From Albimonas donghaensis (GTDB lineage: Bacteria > Pseudomonadota > Alphaproteobacteria > Rhodobacterales > Rhodobacteraceae), in assembly GCF_900106695.1 (NCBI RefSeq), contig NZ_FNMZ01000003.1, positions 186,001-250,000 of the forward strand: a stretch of 64,000 nucleotides of DNA, given 5' to 3'. Numbering within the stretch: position 1 is the stretch's first letter; the number at the start of each line of letters is the position of its first letter. Below the pieces are notes generated by a model. It searched no databases. It saw only the letters and a list, made by a program, of their open reading frames with translations, and was not told where the DNA came from. The position numbers were made by a program, and so were the translations under genes. Shown here piece after piece: positions 1-12,205 of the stretch.

Positions 1-1
1 T

Positions 2-79
2 ATCGTTCTGATCGTCTGGCTCGCCTCGCGCGGGGAGCCCGGCGCCAATCGCTTCGGCCCCCCGCCCCACGGGGCGTGA
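2..79 (+). CDS. DUF805 family membrane protein, C-terminal fragment
   Basis: Only the last 25 codons and the stop lie in the window; the start is off the left edge. The reading frame ends in a hydrophobic stretch (IVLIVWLA) followed by GEPGANRFGPPP. That tail is close to the GxNRFGPDP ending of DUF805 inner-membrane proteins. The gene stops 68 bases before sucA. Small membrane proteins of this family occur among succinyl-CoA synthetase/OGDH genes in Rhodobacterales, so cotranscription with sucA is possible. The function of DUF805 is unknown. Confidence 0.6.
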   Translation: MVLIVWLASRGEPGANRFGPPPHGA

Positions 80-147
80 GGCCACGTCGTCGGGGGCATG
101 CCCGCCTCCACGCTCGCTAGGGAGGGCGCGCACGCGCCTGCAACGCC

Positions 148-3096
148 ATGACGGACCAGAGCCCAACCAAAGCCTTCGCTTCATCGTCCTTCCTGCAGGG
201 CCACAACGCGGTCTACGTGGAGCAGCTGCATGCGCGCTACGCGAAGGATCCCGCCTCGGTGGACGAGAGCTGGCGCAACTACTTCGCCTCGCTCGGCGAT
301 GATCTCGGCGCCGTCGAGGCCGAAGCCTCCGGCCCCTCCTGGCTGCGGACCGACTGGCCGCCGCAGGACCGTTCCGAGCTCACCGGCGCGCTGACCGGGG
401 AGTGGGAGGCCGACGTCTCGCCCAAGCAGATCGGCGACAAGATCAAGGCCAAGGCGGCCGAAACCGGCGCCCAGGTCTCCGACGACCAGGTCCGCAAGGC
501 GGTGCTCGATTCCGTGCGCGCCATCATGCTGATCCGCGCCTATCGCATCCGCGGCCACCTCGCCGCCGATCTCGACCCGCTGCGCATCACCGCGCAGACC
601 CCGCACCCCGAGCTCGACCCGCGCAGCTACGGCTTCGCCGAGGCCGACATGGACCGGCCGATCTTCCTCGACCAGGTTCTGGGGCTGGAAACCGCCACGA
701 TGCGCGAGATCGTGGCGCTGGTGTCCCGCACCTATTGCGGCACCTTCGCGCTGCAGTACATGCACATCTCCAACCCCGAGGAAGCCGGCTGGCTGAAGGA
801 GCGGATCGAGGGCTACGGCAAGGAGATCCAGTTCACCAAGACCGGTCGCCGCGCCATCCTGTCCAAGCTGGTCGAGGCCGAGGGCTTCGAGAAGTTCCTC
901 CAGGTCAAGTATATGGGGACCAAGCGCTTCGGGCTCGACGGCGGCGAGGCGCTGATCCCGGCGATGGAGCAGATCATCAAGCGCGGCGGCGCGCTGGGCG
1001 TGAAGGACATCGTGGTGGGCATGCCCCATCGCGGCCGTCTCAACGTGCTCGCCTGCGTGATGGGCAAGCCCTACAAGGCCATCTTCAACGAGTTCCACGG
1101 CGGCTCCTCGACCCCCGACGAGGTCCAGGGCTCGGGCGACGTGAAGTACCATCTCGGCGCCTCGTCGGACCGTGAGTTCGACGGCAACAAGGTGCATCTG
1201 TCGCTGACCGCCAACCCCTCCCACCTGGAGGCGGTGAACCCGGTGGTGCTGGGCAAGGTCCGCGCCAAGCAGTTCCAGCTCAACGACGAGGACCGGATCG
1301 CCTGCCTGCCGATCCTGCTGCACGGCGACGCGGCCTTCGCCGGTCAGGGCGTGGTGACGGAATGCTTCGGCCTGTCGGGGCTGAAGGGCCACCGCACCGG
1401 CGGCACCATCCATATCGTGGTGAACAACCAGATCGGCTTCACCACCGCGCCCCACAACTCGCGGTCCAGCCCCTACCCGACCGACGTGGCGCTGATGGTC
1501 GAGGCCCCGATCTTCCACGTCAACGGCGACGATCCGGAAGCCGTGGTCCACGCCGCGCGGGTCGCCATCGAATACCGCCAGAAGTTCCACAAGGACGTGG
1601 TGCTGGACATCTTCTGCTACCGTCGCTTCGGGCATAACGAGGGCGACGAGCCCATGTTCACCCAGCCGCTGATGTACAACACCATCAAGCGGCACAAGAC
1701 GACGCTGCAGCTCTACACCGAGCGTCTGGTGGCCGACGGCCTGATCCCCGAGGGCGAGATCGAGGATGAGAAGGCGCGCTTCCAGGCCTTCCTGAGCGAG
1801 GAGTTCGAGGCCGCCAAGGACTTCCGTCCCAACAAGGCCGACTGGCTGGACGGCAAGTGGTCGGGCATGGGCGCCGGCGAGGGCGAGTATCAGCGCGGCG
1901 CCACCTCGGTTCCGATCGAGCGGCTGCGCGAGGTCGGCGAGGCCATCTCGACCATCCCCGCCAACGTCAAGCCGCACCGCACCGTGGCCCGCATCTTCGA
2001 GGGCCGCCGCGAGATGATCGACAGCGGCAAGGGCATCGACTGGGCCATGGCCGAGGCGCTCGCCTTCGGCACCCTGGTGACGGAGAACTACCCGGTCCGG
2101 CTCGCCGGCCAGGATTCGACCCGCGGCACCTTCTCCCAGCGCCATTCCGGCGTCATCGACCAGGAGACGGAGGAGCGTTACTTCCCGCTCAACAACATCA
2201 AGCCCGGCCAGGCGCAATATGAGGTCGTGGACTCGATGCTGTCCGAATACGCGGTGCTCGGCTACGAGTACGGCTATTCGCTGGCCGAGCCGAACACGCT
2301 CACCATCTGGGAGGCCCAGTTCGGCGACTTCGCCAACGGCGCCCAGATCATGATCGACCAGTTCGTGTCGTCGGGGGAGCGCAAGTGGCTGCGCATGTCC
2401 GGCCTGGTGATGCTGCTGCCCCATGGCTACGAAGGCCAGGGGCCGGAGCATTCCTCGGCGCGGCTGGAGCGGTTCCTGCAGCTCTCGGCGGAGGACAACT
2501 GGATCGTCGCCAACTGCTCGACCCCGGCGAACTACTTCCACATCCTGCGCCGGCAGATCCACCGCACCTTCCGCAAGCCGCTGGTGCTGATGACGCCCAA
2601 GTCGCTGCTGCGGCACAAGAAGGCGGTGTCGGACATCGATCAGTTCGCCACCGGTTCGAGCTTCCACCGGGTTCTGTGGGACGATGCCGAAATGGGCTCG
2701 TCCGACCTGAACCTGAAGCCCGACGCGGAGATCAAGCGCGTGGTGATCAGCTCGGGCAAGGTCTACTACGACCTGCTTGAGAAGCGCGACGCGGAGGGGC
2801 GTGACGACACCTACCTGCTGCGTCTCGAACAGTTCTATCCGTTCCCGGCGATTTCGCTGACCAAGGAGCTTTCGCGCTTCAAGAATGCGGAAATCGTCTG
2901 GTGCCAGGAAGAGCCGAAGAACCAGGGCGCCTGGACCTTCGTGGAACCGAATATCGAATGGGTGCTCGGGCGTATCGGCGCCGCCAACAGCCGTCCCCGC
3001 TATGCGGGCCGACAGGCTTCGGCGTCGCCGGCGACCGGGCTCGCCTCCAAGCATCGCCAGGAGCAGGAGACTTTGCTCTCCGACGCGCTCGGCTGA
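148..3096 (+). CDS. sucA: 2-oxoglutarate dehydrogenase E1 component
   Basis: Thiamine-diphosphate-dependent decarboxylase of the TCA-cycle 2-oxoglutarate dehydrogenase complex; it transfers the succinyl group to lipoyl-E2. The protein has 982 residues, normal for alphaproteobacterial SucA. The N-terminus has the E2-binding segment typical of E1o ([19 protein letters not shown]). The core shows GMPHRGRLN near residue 291, [10 protein letters not shown] near 392 and the ThDP/Mg motif GHNEGDEP near 495. The C-terminal transketolase-like part is complete. The ATG is preceded by only a weak purine stretch. sucB follows after 14 bases, so the two are cotranscribed. The long open frame on the opposite strand is a GC-bias shadow. 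Confidence 0.98.
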   Translation: MTDQSPTKAFASSSFLQGHNAVYVEQLHARYAKDPASVDESWRNYFASLGDDLGAVEAEASGPSWLRTDWPPQDRSELTGALTGEWEADVSPKQIGDKIKAKAAETGAQVSDDQVRKAVLDSVRAIMLIRAYRIRGHLAADLDPLRITAQTPHPELDPRSYGFAEADMDRPIFLDQVLGLETATMREIVALVSRTYCGTFALQYMHISNPEEAGWLKERIEGYGKEIQFTKTGRRAILSKLVEAEGFEKFLQVKYMGTKRFGLDGGEALIPAMEQIIKRGGALGVKDIVVGMPHRGRLNVLACVMGKPYKAIFNEFHGGSSTPDEVQGSGDVKYHLGASSDREFDGNKVHLSLTANPSHLEAVNPVVLGKVRAKQFQLNDEDRIACLPILLHGDAAFAGQGVVTECFGLSGLKGHRTGGTIHIVVNNQIGFTTAPHNSRSSPYPTDVALMVEAPIFHVNGDDPEAVVHAARVAIEYRQKFHKDVVLDIFCYRRFGHNEGDEPMFTQPLMYNTIKRHKTTLQLYTERLVADGLIPEGEIEDEKARFQAFLSEEFEAAKDFRPNKADWLDGKWSGMGAGEGEYQRGATSVPIERLREVGEAISTIPANVKPHRTVARIFEGRREMIDSGKGIDWAMAEALAFGTLVTENYPVRLAGQDSTRGTFSQRHSGVIDQETEERYFPLNNIKPGQAQYEVVDSMLSEYAVLGYEYGYSLAEPNTLTIWEAQFGDFANGAQIMIDQFVSSGERKWLRMSGLVMLLPHGYEGQGPEHSSARLERFLQLSAEDNWIVANCSTPANYFHILRRQIHRTFRKPLVLMTPKSLLRHKKAVSDIDQFATGSSFHRVLWDDAEMGSSDLNLKPDAEIKRVVISSGKVYYDLLEKRDAEGRDDTYLLRLEQFYPFPAISLTKELSRFKNAEIVWCQEEPKNQGAWTFVEPNIEWVLGRIGAANSRPRYAGRQASASPATGLASKHRQEQETLLSDALG

Positions 3097-3110
3097 GGGA
3101 GTACCAGACT

Positions 3111-4646
3111 ATGACCGTTGAAGTGCGAGTTCCGACTCTCGGCGAGAGCGTCACCGAGGCGACCGTCGCGACCTGGTTCAAGAAGCCGGGCGACGCCGTC
3201 GCCGTGGACGAGATGCTCTGCGAGCTGGAGACCGACAAGGTCACGGTGGAGGTCCCGTGCCCCGCCGCCGGCGTGCTGGGCGAGCTGGTCGCGGCCGAGG
3301 GCGAGACCGTCGGCGTCGACGCCCTGCTGGCCACGGTGGAGGAAGGCGAAGGCGCGGCCCCCGCGCCCAAGTCCTCCGCCTCCGAGAAGAAGCCCGCCCC
3401 GGCGGCGGAGGCCCCGGCCTCTTCCGGCGGCGGCGGTGGCGAGGGTGGCGGCGAGACCGTCGACGTGAAGGTGCCCAGCCTGGGCGAGAGCGTCACCGAG
3501 GCCACCGTCTCCACCTGGTTCAAGAAGGTGGGCGACGCGGTCGCGGTCGATGAGATGCTGTGCGAGCTGGAGACCGACAAGGTCTCGGTCGAGGCCCCGA
3601 GCCCCGTCGCCGGCGTCGTCGCCGAGATCCTGGTGCCCGAGGGCGAGACCGTCGAAGCCGGCGGCCTGCTGGCCCGGGTCACCAAGGGCGCGACCGCCTC
3701 GGCCTCCGCCCCCGCCGCCGCGCCGGCCCCCGCCGCCTCCGCCCCCTCGGGGTCGGGCAAGGACGTGGAGGACGCGCCCTCGGCCAAGAAGGCGATGGCC
3801 GAAGCGGGCCTGACCTCGGGCGACGTGACCGGCACCGGCCGCGACGGGCGCGTGATGAAGGAGGACGTCCAGAAGGCCGTCGCCTCCAGGTCCGCGCCGG
3901 CCCCGGCGGCCTCCGCCCCCCGCGCCCCCGTCGCCGCGACGGATGCGGAGCGGGAGGAGCGGGTGCGCATGACGCGCCTGCGCCAGACCATCGCGCGCCG
4001 CCTGAAGGACGCGCAGAACACCGCCGCGATGCTGACCACCTACAACGAGGTGGACATGTCCGGCGTCATGGACCTGCGCAACGAATACAAGGGCGTGTTC
4101 GAGAAGAAGCACGGGGTGAAGCTGGGCTTCATGTCGTTCTTCGTGAAGGCCTGCATCCACGCGCTGAAGGAAGTGCCGGATGTGAACGCCGAGATCGACG
4201 GCACCGACGTGGTCTACAAGAACTACTACCACATGGGCGTCGCCGTCGGCACGCCCAACGGGCTGGTGGTGCCGGTGGTCCGCGACGCCGACCAGATGTC
4301 CTTCTCGGAGATCGAGAAGAAGATCGGCGAACTCGGCCTGCGCGCCCGCGACGGCAAGCTGTCGATGGCGGAGATGCAGGGCGGCACCTTCACCATCTCC
4401 AACGGCGGGGTCTACGGGTCGCTGATGTCGTCCCCGATCCTCAACCCCCCGCAGTCGGGCATCCTGGGCATGCACAAGATCCAGGAGCGTCCGATGGTCG
4501 TGGGCGGCCAGATCGTGATCCGGCCGATGATGTATCTGGCGCTGAGCTACGATCACCGCATCGTGGACGGCAAGGGCGCGGTGACCTTCCTCGTCCGGGT
4601 CAAGGAGGCCCTCGAGGATCCGCGCCGCCTGCTGATGGATCTCTGA
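3111..4646 (+). CDS. sucB: Dihydrolipoyllysine-residue succinyltransferase, E2 of OGDH, two lipoyl domains
   Basis: Core acyltransferase of the 2-oxoglutarate dehydrogenase complex. The start is the ATG giving [13 protein letters not shown], 14 bases after sucA and behind a GGGAG ribosome site; the open frame upstream belongs to sucA sequence. Two lipoyl domains occur in tandem, each with ELETDKV; the lipoylated lysines are about K43 and K157. Ala/Pro/Gly-rich linkers join them to a peripheral-subunit-binding domain (about residues 218-256) and the catalytic domain with SYDHRIVDG (H482, D486). Length is 511 residues; the common E2o has one lipoyl domain and about 400 residues. Two-domain E2o is known in Rhodobacterales. 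Confidence 0.97.
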   Translation: MTVEVRVPTLGESVTEATVATWFKKPGDAVAVDEMLCELETDKVTVEVPCPAAGVLGELVAAEGETVGVDALLATVEEGEGAAPAPKSSASEKKPAPAAEAPASSGGGGGEGGGETVDVKVPSLGESVTEATVSTWFKKVGDAVAVDEMLCELETDKVSVEAPSPVAGVVAEILVPEGETVEAGGLLARVTKGATASASAPAAAPAPAASAPSGSGKDVEDAPSAKKAMAEAGLTSGDVTGTGRDGRVMKEDVQKAVASRSAPAPAASAPRAPVAATDAEREERVRMTRLRQTIARRLKDAQNTAAMLTTYNEVDMSGVMDLRNEYKGVFEKKHGVKLGFMSFFVKACIHALKEVPDVNAEIDGTDVVYKNYYHMGVAVGTPNGLVVPVVRDADQMSFSEIEKKIGELGLRARDGKLSMAEMQGGTFTISNGGVYGSLMSSPILNPPQSGILGMHKIQERPMVVGGQIVIRPMMYLALSYDHRIVDGKGAVTFLVRVKEALEDPRRLLMDL

Positions 4647-4665
4647 TCCGCTGCGCGCTGAACGC

Positions 4666-4697
4666 GGCGCCGCCCCCCTTTCGCGGGGGGCGGCGCC
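4666..4697 (+). terminator. Rho-independent-type hairpin after sucB
   Basis: A perfect 13-bp stem (GGCGCCGCCCCCC / GGGGGGCGGCGCC) with loop TTTCGC, followed by TTCTC rather than a long T-run. It lies 19 bases after the sucB stop and before the thioesterase gene. It would end or attenuate sucAB transcription and lower expression of the downstream genes through lpd. Confidence 0.7.
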
Positions 4698-4732
4698 TTC
4701 TCACCGCCCGCCCCTGAGCCGAGGCGCCTGAC

Positions 4733-5287
4733 ATGACCGCCGACTTCCCCGCCCGCATCGTGGCCGAGCCCCGCAACCCCGCTTTCCGGGAGGACGGGGC
4801 CAAGCGCCTGGCGCTGCACCCGATCTTCCGGGCGATCGGGCTGGAGGTGGTGTCGCTCGACCCCGGCCAGGCGGTGATCGAGATCCCCCTGACCGAAAGC
4901 CAGGAAGGCCCCGTCGGGCATTTCGCCGCCGGCTCGGTCGGCACGCTGGGCGACGTGGCGGCGATGCATTCGGTGCTGACGCTGCAACCCCGGGACACCC
5001 GCATGGCCACGCTGGATTTCACCGTGAAGATGTGCGCCCCCGCGAAGGGCGTGCGGCTGCGCGCGGTGGGGCGGGTGATGCAGCTCGGCCGCTCGACCTC
5101 GGTCGGGGCGGCGGATGTCTACGCCATCGCCGAGGACGGGGCCGCCACGCTCTGCGGCGCGGTGCTGGCCACCGGCCGGGTCTACCTGCCGCGCGCGGCC
5201 GCGCCGGACTCTGGGCAGGACTCCGGGCAGGACGCCGGGCACGACTCCGGGCAGGACGCTGGGCGGACGGCGGGGGCGGCGGCATGA
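4733..5287 (+). CDS. PaaI-type hotdog-fold thioesterase
   Basis: Predicted acyl-CoA thioesterase of the PaaI/YigI hotdog family, 184 residues. The core has HPIFRAIGLEVVSLDPGQAVIEI and a central-helix region GPVGHFAAGSVGTLGDVAAMHS, typical of the fold. The substrate cannot be read from sequence. The tail (about residues 159-178) is five copies of a four-residue unit, D-S/A-G-Q/H/R, encoded by a 12-bp tandem repeat and outside the domain. The stop overlaps the next gene by ATGA, so translation of the two is coupled. The gene sits between sucB and lpd; whether it serves that complex is unknown. Confidence 0.8.
   Translation: MTADFPARIVAEPRNPAFREDGAKRLALHPIFRAIGLEVVSLDPGQAVIEIPLTESQEGPVGHFAAGSVGTLGDVAAMHSVLTLQPRDTRMATLDFTVKMCAPAKGVRLRAVGRVMQLGRSTSVGAADVYAIAEDGAATLCGAVLATGRVYLPRAAAPDSGQDSGQDAGHDSGQDAGRTAGAAA
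5207..5266 (+). repeat. Five-copy 12-bp tandem repeat in the thioesterase tail
   Basis: Units follow the pattern GAC-T/GCC/T-GGGCAG and are 12 bases each, five in a row, in frame. They encode D-S/A-G-Q/H/R repeats at the C-terminus. The unit length is a multiple of three, so copy-number change would lengthen or shorten the tail without a frameshift. Confidence 0.85.
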
Positions 5288-5700
5288 CCGAGGCGCCGCT
5301 CGTCCCGCTCGGCGGACCGGAGATCGTGGTGCTCGGCCTCGGCGGGCTGCTGCTGACCGTGCAGTTCTTCGCCATGGCGATCCCCGCGAACCTGGAGCTG
5401 GGGACCGGCAAGACGCTCGGCAACCGGGACCAGCCCCTGCAGCTTTCCACCCGCACCGGGCGGCTGCACCGGGCGCTGGGCAACATGCAGGAATCGCTGC
5501 TGCTCTACGCCGTCGCGGCCCTGACCGTCACCCTGCTCGGGGCCGGCACCGGCTTCACCGCCGCCTGCGCCTGGGTCTGGCTGATCGCCCGCGCGGCCTA
5601 TGTTCCCTGCTACGCCTTCGGGCTCGTCCCCTGGCGCAGCGTCGTGTTCGCGGTCGGCAACGCCGCCGCGGTCCTGATGATCCTCGCCGCGCTGCTCTGA
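5284..5700 (+). CDS. MAPEG family membrane protein
   Basis: Small four-helix inner-membrane protein of the MAPEG superfamily (membrane-associated eicosanoid/glutathione metabolism), 138 residues. Hydrophobic helices lie at about residues 10-30, 65-85, 88-108 and 115-136. The segment [13 protein letters not shown] followed by [13 protein letters not shown] is the usual MAPEG pattern with conserved N and E. The start is the ATG overlapping the thioesterase stop by four bases. Bacterial members have few proven activities; glutathione-dependent chemistry is only inferred from the family. It ends 46 bases before lpd. Confidence 0.85.
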   Translation: MTEAPLVPLGGPEIVVLGLGGLLLTVQFFAMAIPANLELGTGKTLGNRDQPLQLSTRTGRLHRALGNMQESLLLYAVAALTVTLLGAGTGFTAACAWVWLIARAAYVPCYAFGLVPWRSVVFAVGNAAAVLMILAALL

Positions 5701-5746
5701 GGCGCGCGGCACGAACCGGCGGGCCACGTCCCGCAAGGAGGCACCC

Positions 5747-7147
5747 ATGTCCGAGACCGAATTCGACCTGATCGTGATCGGCGGCGGCCCCGGCGGCTAC
5801 TATTGCGCCATCCGCGCCGCCCAGCTCGGCCTGAAGGCCGCCTGCGTGGAAAGCCGCGCGACGCTCGGCGGCACCTGCCTCAACGTGGGCTGCATCCCCT
5901 CCAAGGCGATGCTGCACTCGTCGGAAATGGTGCACGAGACCGAGGGCAACTTCGCCAAGATGGGCATCACGGTGGAGGGCGTGTCCGTCGACGTGCCCAA
6001 GATGCTGGCCTACAAGCAGTCGACCATCGACGCCAACACCGGCGGCATCGAGTTCCTGTTCAAGAAGAACAAGGTCAAGTGGCTCAAGGGCTTCGGCAAG
6101 GTCACCGGCAAGGGCGAAGTGACCGTCGACGGCGAAAGCGCCGGGACCTACAAGGCGAAGTCCATCGTCATCGCCACCGGGTCGGACGTCGCCGTGCCGC
6201 CCTTCGTGGAACTGGACGAGGAACGCATCGTCTCCTCCACCGGCGCGCTGGAACTGAAGGAGGTTCCCAAGTCGATGGTGGTGATCGGCGCCGGCGTGAT
6301 CGGGCTGGAGCTGGGCTCGGTCTGGAAGCGGCTGGGCGCCGAGGTGCAGGTGATCGAGTATCTCGACCAGATCACGCCCGGCATGGACGGCGAGGTCTGC
6401 AAGCAGTTCCAGAAGCTGCTCACCCGCCAGGGCCTGAAATTCACCCTCGGCGCCGCCGTGCAGTCGGTGGAGAAGGGCGACCGCCTGACCGTGAACTACA
6501 AGCTGCGCAAGGATGACAGCGAGCATTCGCTGGAGACCGACGTGGTGCTCGTCGCCACCGGCCGGAAGCCCTACACGGAAGGGCTGGGGCTGGAGGATAT
6601 GGGGATCGAGCTCGACCCCCGCGGGCGGATCGTGGTGGACGATCATTTCCGCACCCGGCTGGAGGGCTGCTACGCCATCGGCGACGTGATCGCCGGGCCG
6701 ATGCTGGCCCACAAGGCCGAGGACGAGGGCGGCGCGGTGGCCGAGATCATCGCCGGCCAGGCCGGTCACGTGAACTACGACGTGATCCCGGGCGTGATCT
6801 ACACCAGCCCCGAGGTCGCCTCGGTCGGCAAGACCGAGGAGCAGCTGAAGGAGGAGGGCCGCGCCTACAAGGTCGGCAAGTTCCCCTTCATGGGCAACGC
6901 GCGGGCCAAGGCCAACTTCCAGGGCGACGGCTTCGTCAAGATCCTGGCGGACAAGGAAACCGACCGCATTCTCGGCTGCCACATCATCGGCCCGGCGGCG
7001 GGCGACCTGATCCACGAGGTCTGCGTGGCGATGGAATTCGGCGCGGCAGCCGAGGATCTGGCCCGCACCTGCCACGCCCACCCGACCTTCTCCGAGGCGG
7101 TGAAGGAAGCGGCGATGGCCTGCGGCGACGGCGCCATCCACGCCTGA
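5747..7147 (+). CDS. lpd: Dihydrolipoyl dehydrogenase (E3)
   Basis: FAD-dependent disulfide oxidoreductase that reoxidises dihydrolipoyl groups of E2, passing electrons to NAD+. Length is 466 residues. It has an N-terminal FAD motif [17 protein letters not shown], the redox disulfide in [13 protein letters not shown] (C45/C50), an NAD-binding [13 protein letters not shown] and the active-site H445/E450 pair in [10 protein letters not shown]. The start has a clear ribosome site (AAGGAGG). As third catalytic subunit it completes the OGDH complex with SucA and SucB, and may also serve other lipoyl complexes. A hairpin follows the gene. Confidence 0.97.
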   Translation: MSETEFDLIVIGGGPGGYYCAIRAAQLGLKAACVESRATLGGTCLNVGCIPSKAMLHSSEMVHETEGNFAKMGITVEGVSVDVPKMLAYKQSTIDANTGGIEFLFKKNKVKWLKGFGKVTGKGEVTVDGESAGTYKAKSIVIATGSDVAVPPFVELDEERIVSSTGALELKEVPKSMVVIGAGVIGLELGSVWKRLGAEVQVIEYLDQITPGMDGEVCKQFQKLLTRQGLKFTLGAAVQSVEKGDRLTVNYKLRKDDSEHSLETDVVLVATGRKPYTEGLGLEDMGIELDPRGRIVVDDHFRTRLEGCYAIGDVIAGPMLAHKAEDEGGAVAEIIAGQAGHVNYDVIPGVIYTSPEVASVGKTEEQLKEEGRAYKVGKFPFMGNARAKANFQGDGFVKILADKETDRILGCHIIGPAAGDLIHEVCVAMEFGAAAEDLARTCHAHPTFSEAVKEAAMACGDGAIHA

Positions 7148-7180
7148 GTTTCGCGGCCCCGGCGCCGCTTGGACAACGAC

Positions 7181-7211
7181 GAAAGGGCGGGCCCGTCGGG
7201 TCCGCCCTTTC
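7181..7211 (+). terminator. Hairpin terminator after lpd
   Basis: A 14-bp stem (GAAAGGGCGGGCCC / GGGTCCGCCCTTTC, one G-T pair) with a 3-base loop, 33 bases after the lpd stop. There is no long T-run, but the stem itself ends in CCCTTTC. Its sequence is nearly the same as the hairpin before rimP at 36659. Confidence 0.7.
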
Positions 7212-7404
7212 GCATGGGGGGGCGCCCCGCTTCAGGGGACGGAAGCCGCGCGACGACCCTTCCGCGGGTTTCGCCGGGGCGCCCGCGCGGCGCGGAACCG
7301 GGGGCGCCGGGCGGCGCCGTCTCCGATCCCCCGCGCCGGGATGGCTTGCGCCGGACGCCCCGCCGCGGCATGGCTCCGCGCGAGATCAGCAAGGAGCCCG
7401 CGCC

Positions 7405-8330
<926 letters not shown>

Positions 8331-8334
<4 letters not shown>

Positions 8335-9242
8335 CGGCGCAGGGCGCCTCCGCCCCCCGGGTCGTGGTGGTCGGCGACGTGATGCGCGACGTGCTGGTGC
8401 GGCCCGAGGGCCCGCCCCTGCGCGGCGCCGACCGGCGGGCGGAGGTGCGCTTCGCCCCCGGCGGCTCGGCCGCCAACTGCGCCTGCTGGCTGGCCGCGCT
8501 GGGCGTCGCCGTGACCTTCGCCGGCCGGGTCGGCGCCGGGGACCTGCCGGGGCTGGAGGCCGAGTTCCGCGCCGCCGGCGTGCGCCCCCGCCTCTCTCCC
8601 GACCCGCACGCGCCCACCGGCGCGCTGGTGGCGCTGGTCGACCCGGCGGACGGGGAGCGCAGCTTTCTGACCTCACGCGGGGCCAATGACCGGCTGGGCG
8701 TCGAGGACCTGCCCGACGCCCTGCTCGACGGCGCGGCCCTGCTGCATGTCTCCGGCTATGCGCTGGTGGCGGAGGGGCCGCGGGCGGCGGCGTCCGACCT
8801 GATCGCGCGGGCGGTGGCGCGGGGCGTGACGGTGAGCGTCGATCCCGGCTCGGCCTCCTTCCTGGCGGAGATCGGGGCGGGGCGGTTCTTCAAGGCCATC
8901 GCCGGCGCCCGGCTGTTCTTCCCCAACCGGGACGAGGCCGAAGCGCTGACCGGAGAGGCCGATCCCGTGGCGCAGGCCGCGCGCCTCGCGCCCCGGTTCG
9001 CGGTTCTGGCGATCAAGGACGGGGCGGGCGTGGCGCGGGTCTGGGTCGAAGGCGCGCGCGCGGCGGAGAGCGCGCCTCCGCCGGCGCGGATGGTCGACAG
9101 CACCGGGGCCGGCGACGCCTTCGCGGCGGGGTTCATCGCGGGGTGGCTGGCCGGCGACGCGCCCGGGAAATGCCTCGCGCAGGCGCATGACACCGCGGCG
9201 CGGGCGATCTCGCATATGGGGGCGCGGCCGGAAGCGCCGTGA
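8331..9242 (+). CDS. PfkB family kinase, probable pseudouridine kinase
   Basis: Ribokinase/PfkB-fold sugar or nucleoside kinase, 303 residues from a GTG that overlaps the psuG stop. It carries the N-terminal family motif FAPGGSAANCACWLAALG and the C-terminal signature DSTGAGDAFAAGF, whose aspartate is the catalytic base. Translational coupling to psuG makes pseudouridine kinase (PsuK) the best role: it would supply the substrate of PsuG. PfkB sequences alone do not fix the substrate, so ribokinase or adenosine kinase activity is not excluded. Confidence 0.85.
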
Positions 9243-9257
9243 CCCGCTTGGCGCGAC

Positions 9258-9279
9258 GGCGGGTTCACGCCCGCCCTAC
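9258..9279. repeat. REP-like palindrome, copy 1
   Basis: GGCGGG-TTCACG-CCCGCC followed by CTAC, located in the 124-base gap between the convergent PfkB kinase and ftsK genes. A second copy with the same arms and the same CTAC flank lies at 20855-20876, also between convergent genes. This resembles the repetitive extragenic palindromes common in high-GC proteobacteria and may also act as a terminator. Confidence 0.55.
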
Positions 9280-9366
9280 CCGCCTCGCGCCCGCCCGAAG
9301 GCCGCTTGCGGCCGGAGATATGGGCATGCCCCGCAGGGGCGCCGCCCGGCTCCCCCGCCGCCCGGA

Positions 9367-12189
9367 TCAGACCTCGCCGACCATGATCTCGCGCTTGCCG
9401 ACCTTGTTGGCCGGGGAGACCACGCCCTGTTCCTCCATCTGCTCCACCAGCCGCGCGGCGCGCTGGTAGCCGATGGCGAGCTTGCGCTGGATATAGGAGG
9501 TCGAGCACTTGCGGTCCCGCGCCACGATCGCCACGGCGCGGTCGTAGAGCTCGCTCTCGGTCTCGTCCCCCGACAGGCCCAGCACCGCGTCGATCTCGGA
9601 GGCCTGCTCCTCGTCCGGGCCGTCGGTGACGCCGCCGATATAGGACGGCTCGCCCTGGGCCTTGAGGTGCATCACCACCTCCTCAACCTCCTCGTCCGAC
9701 ACGAACGGCCCGTGGACGCGGGTCACGCGCCCGCCGCCGGCCATGTAGAGCATGTCGCCCATGCCCAGCAGCTGCTCGGCCCCCATCTCGCCGAGAATGG
9801 TCCGCGAGTCGATTTTCGACGTCACCTGGAAGGAGATCCGGGTGGGGAAGTTGGCCTTGATGGTGCCGGTGATGACGTCCACCGACGGCCGCTGGGTGGC
9901 CATGATGATATGGATGCCCGAGGCGCGCGCCATCTGCGCGAGACGCTGGATGCAGGCCTCGATCTCCTTGCCCGCCACCATCATCAGGTCGGCCATCTCG
10001 TCGACCACGACCACGATGAAGGGCAGCTCTTCGGGCTCGAACTCCTGCGTCTCGTACACGGGTTCGCCGGTGTCGTCGTCGAAGCCGGTCTGCACGGTGC
10101 GGGTGAAAGCCTCGCCCTTGGCCACCGCGTCGCGGACGCGCTGGTTGTAGCCCTCTATGTTGCGCACGCCCATGCGCGACATCTTCCGGTAGCGGTCCTC
10201 CATCTCCGCCACGGTCCATTTCAGGGCCACGACGGCCTTCTTGGGATCGGTGACGACGGGGGACAGCAGATGCGGGATGCCGTCATAGACCGACAGCTCC
10301 AGCATCTTGGGGTCGATCATGATCATCCGGCATTCCTTGGGCGACAGCCGGTAGAGCAGCGACAGGATCATCACGTTGATCGCCACCGACTTGCCCGAGC
10401 CGGTGGTGCCCGCGATCAGCAGGTGGGGCATGCGGGCGAGGTTGGCCACGATCGGCGCGCCGGCGATGTCCTTGCCCAGCGCGATCAGCAGGCGTTCCTT
10501 GGCGTCGCCGAAGGCGCGGGCGGCGAAAAGCTCGCGCAGCAGCACCTTCTCGCGGATCTCGTTGGGCAGCTCGATGCCGATGATCGAGCGCCCCGGCACG
10601 GTGGAGACGCGGGCGGCGAGCGCCGACATCGAGCGGGCGATGTCGTCGGCCAGCCCGATGACGCGCGACGCCTTGAGGCCCGGCGCGGGCTCCAGCTCGT
10701 ACATGGTCACGACCGGGCCGGGGGAGACCTTCACGATTTCGCCGCGGATGCCGTAATCGTCCAGCACGGCCTCCAGCATCCGCGCGTTCTCCTCCAGCGC
10801 CTCGGTGGAGTGGTGGGGGCGCTCGATCCGGGCGGGGTTCTGGAGCAGGGAGAGCGGCGGCGCCGACCAGGCGTCGTCGGCCTGATCGTCGAAGGCGAGC
10901 ATCGGCTGGGCCTCGGCCGCGGCGCGGCGCGACTGGGCGGGGGCGCGGACGGGGGGCGCGACCTGGGCCCGGGGGACCGGGTCGGGGATCGGGGCCGGGT
11001 CGGCGTCGTCGTAATCGTCGCCCAGCGCGCGGGAGCTGACCGAGGGTTCGCGCGGCCCGGCCGAAACCGGCGCCGGCGCCGGCGCCGGCACCGCGACGCG
11101 GGCCACCGGCTCGGGGCGCGCGGCGACGGGCGCGGCGTAGTCCGCGTCGTCGTCATAGCCGCCGAAGTCCGGGTCGTGGTCATGGAGCGGGGCGGGCGCC
11201 GGCTCGATCCGCCGGGCGACGGAGCGGATGCGGTCCACCACGCTGGGCTCGGCCCGCAGCGGCGCGTCGGCTTCGGGTTCGGCGCGGACCCGGGGTTCGG
11301 CACGGGGCTCGGCACGGGGCTCGGCGCGGGGTTCGGCACGGGGTTCGGCGCGGGCGGCGCGACGGGTGGAAAGCTGGGGCTCGTCCATCTCCTCGTCGTC
11401 GTAAAGCGGGTCCTCGTCCTCCTCCATCGCCGGCTCGTGGCGGGCGGCGGCGCCGATGGGGCGCGGCGCGCCGAGGCGGGAGGACCGCGGCTCCGCCGGC
11501 TTGCGGCGACGACTGGCGATGAAGGCGACCAGCGCGAAGACCAGGCCCAGCGCCCAGATCAGGCCGTCGGCCATCCAGCGCCGGAGGGCCGCCAGCTCCT
11601 CCCAGTCGACGCCCAGCGACAGCAGGCTCAGCGCCACGGCGCAGAACCCCAGGCTCAGGGACAGGGCCAGCAGGGTCAGTTCCAGCGGCCAGGGCGCCTG
11701 CTGGGCCAGCGTGCGCCCGGCGCCGTCGCCGATCAGCCCGCCCAGCCCGTAGGGATGCGGCCATGCGGCGGGGGGGATATGCGTGGACAGGGCCGCGGCG
11801 ACGGCCAGCACCGCCAGCGGCGACAGCAGCAGGCGCGACCAGGCCCGGTGCTCGCCCTCATGCGTCACCAGCCGCCAGCCCCAGACCCCGATCAGCAGCG
11901 GCAGCATCCAGGACGCCAGACCCAGCGTTCGCATCAGCGGATCGGCCGCGTAGGCTCCCGCCATGCCCAGCCAGTTGGAGGCGTCCCCCCCGCTCATGTT
12001 GAAAAAGGACGGGTCCTCGGACGAATAGCTCGCCAGCATCAGCGCCGCGGCGACCGCCAGCCCCGCCAGCGCCAGCCCCGCCAGCTCCGCCGCCCGGCGG
12101 CGCAGGGCCTCGGACCAGCTTTCGGGCAGGAAGCTGTCGCGGGGCTCGCGCTCGTAATCGTCGAGGTCGGAGCGGGAGAACAGGGCCAT
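9367..12189 (-). CDS. ftsK: DNA translocase FtsK
   Basis: Hexameric motor that pumps DNA through the division septum and activates XerCD at dif. Length is 940 residues. An N-terminal membrane domain (about residues 30-215) has four hydrophobic segments. A Pro/Ala/Arg/Glu-rich linker (about 220-430) contains a five-fold AEPR repeat. The motor domain has Walker [13 protein letters not shown] and Walker [13 protein letters not shown]. The C-terminal gamma winged helix ends in [20 protein letters not shown]. The ATG has a GGAG site. The aminotransferase gene ends 16 bases upstream, so both probably share a transcript. Confidence 0.96.
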   Translation of the reverse strand: MALFSRSDLDDYEREPRDSFLPESWSEALRRRAAELAGLALAGLAVAAALMLASYSSEDPSFFNMSGGDASNWLGMAGAYAADPLMRTLGLASWMLPLLIGVWGWRLVTHEGEHRAWSRLLLSPLAVLAVAAALSTHIPPAAWPHPYGLGGLIGDGAGRTLAQQAPWPLELTLLALSLSLGFCAVALSLLSLGVDWEELAALRRWMADGLIWALGLVFALVAFIASRRRKPAEPRSSRLGAPRPIGAAARHEPAMEEDEDPLYDDEEMDEPQLSTRRAARAEPRAEPRAEPRAEPRAEPRVRAEPEADAPLRAEPSVVDRIRSVARRIEPAPAPLHDHDPDFGGYDDDADYAAPVAARPEPVARVAVPAPAPAPVSAGPREPSVSSRALGDDYDDADPAPIPDPVPRAQVAPPVRAPAQSRRAAAEAQPMLAFDDQADDAWSAPPLSLLQNPARIERPHHSTEALEENARMLEAVLDDYGIRGEIVKVSPGPVVTMYELEPAPGLKASRVIGLADDIARSMSALAARVSTVPGRSIIGIELPNEIREKVLLRELFAARAFGDAKERLLIALGKDIAGAPIVANLARMPHLLIAGTTGSGKSVAINVMILSLLYRLSPKECRMIMIDPKMLELSVYDGIPHLLSPVVTDPKKAVVALKWTVAEMEDRYRKMSRMGVRNIEGYNQRVRDAVAKGEAFTRTVQTGFDDDTGEPVYETQEFEPEELPFIVVVVDEMADLMMVAGKEIEACIQRLAQMARASGIHIIMATQRPSVDVITGTIKANFPTRISFQVTSKIDSRTILGEMGAEQLLGMGDMLYMAGGGRVTRVHGPFVSDEEVEEVVMHLKAQGEPSYIGGVTDGPDEEQASEIDAVLGLSGDETESELYDRAVAIVARDRKCSTSYIQRKLAIGYQRAARLVEQMEEQGVVSPANKVGKREIMVGEV
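11294..11353 (-). repeat. Five-copy 12-bp tandem repeat in the FtsK linker
   Basis: On the plus strand the unit is GG-T/C-TCGGC-A/G-CGG, five exact 12-base copies in a row. On the coding strand it encodes the AEPR-type repeat of the FtsK linker. The number of units could vary without breaking the frame. Confidence 0.85.
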
Positions 12190-12205
12190 GGGAAATCGTC
12201 TCCGT

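Noticed and set aside
181-3054. 957-codon open frame antisense to sucA
   Set aside because: Arg/Leu/Val/His-rich translation with no domain; it mirrors the codon bias of sucA in a 70% GC genome.
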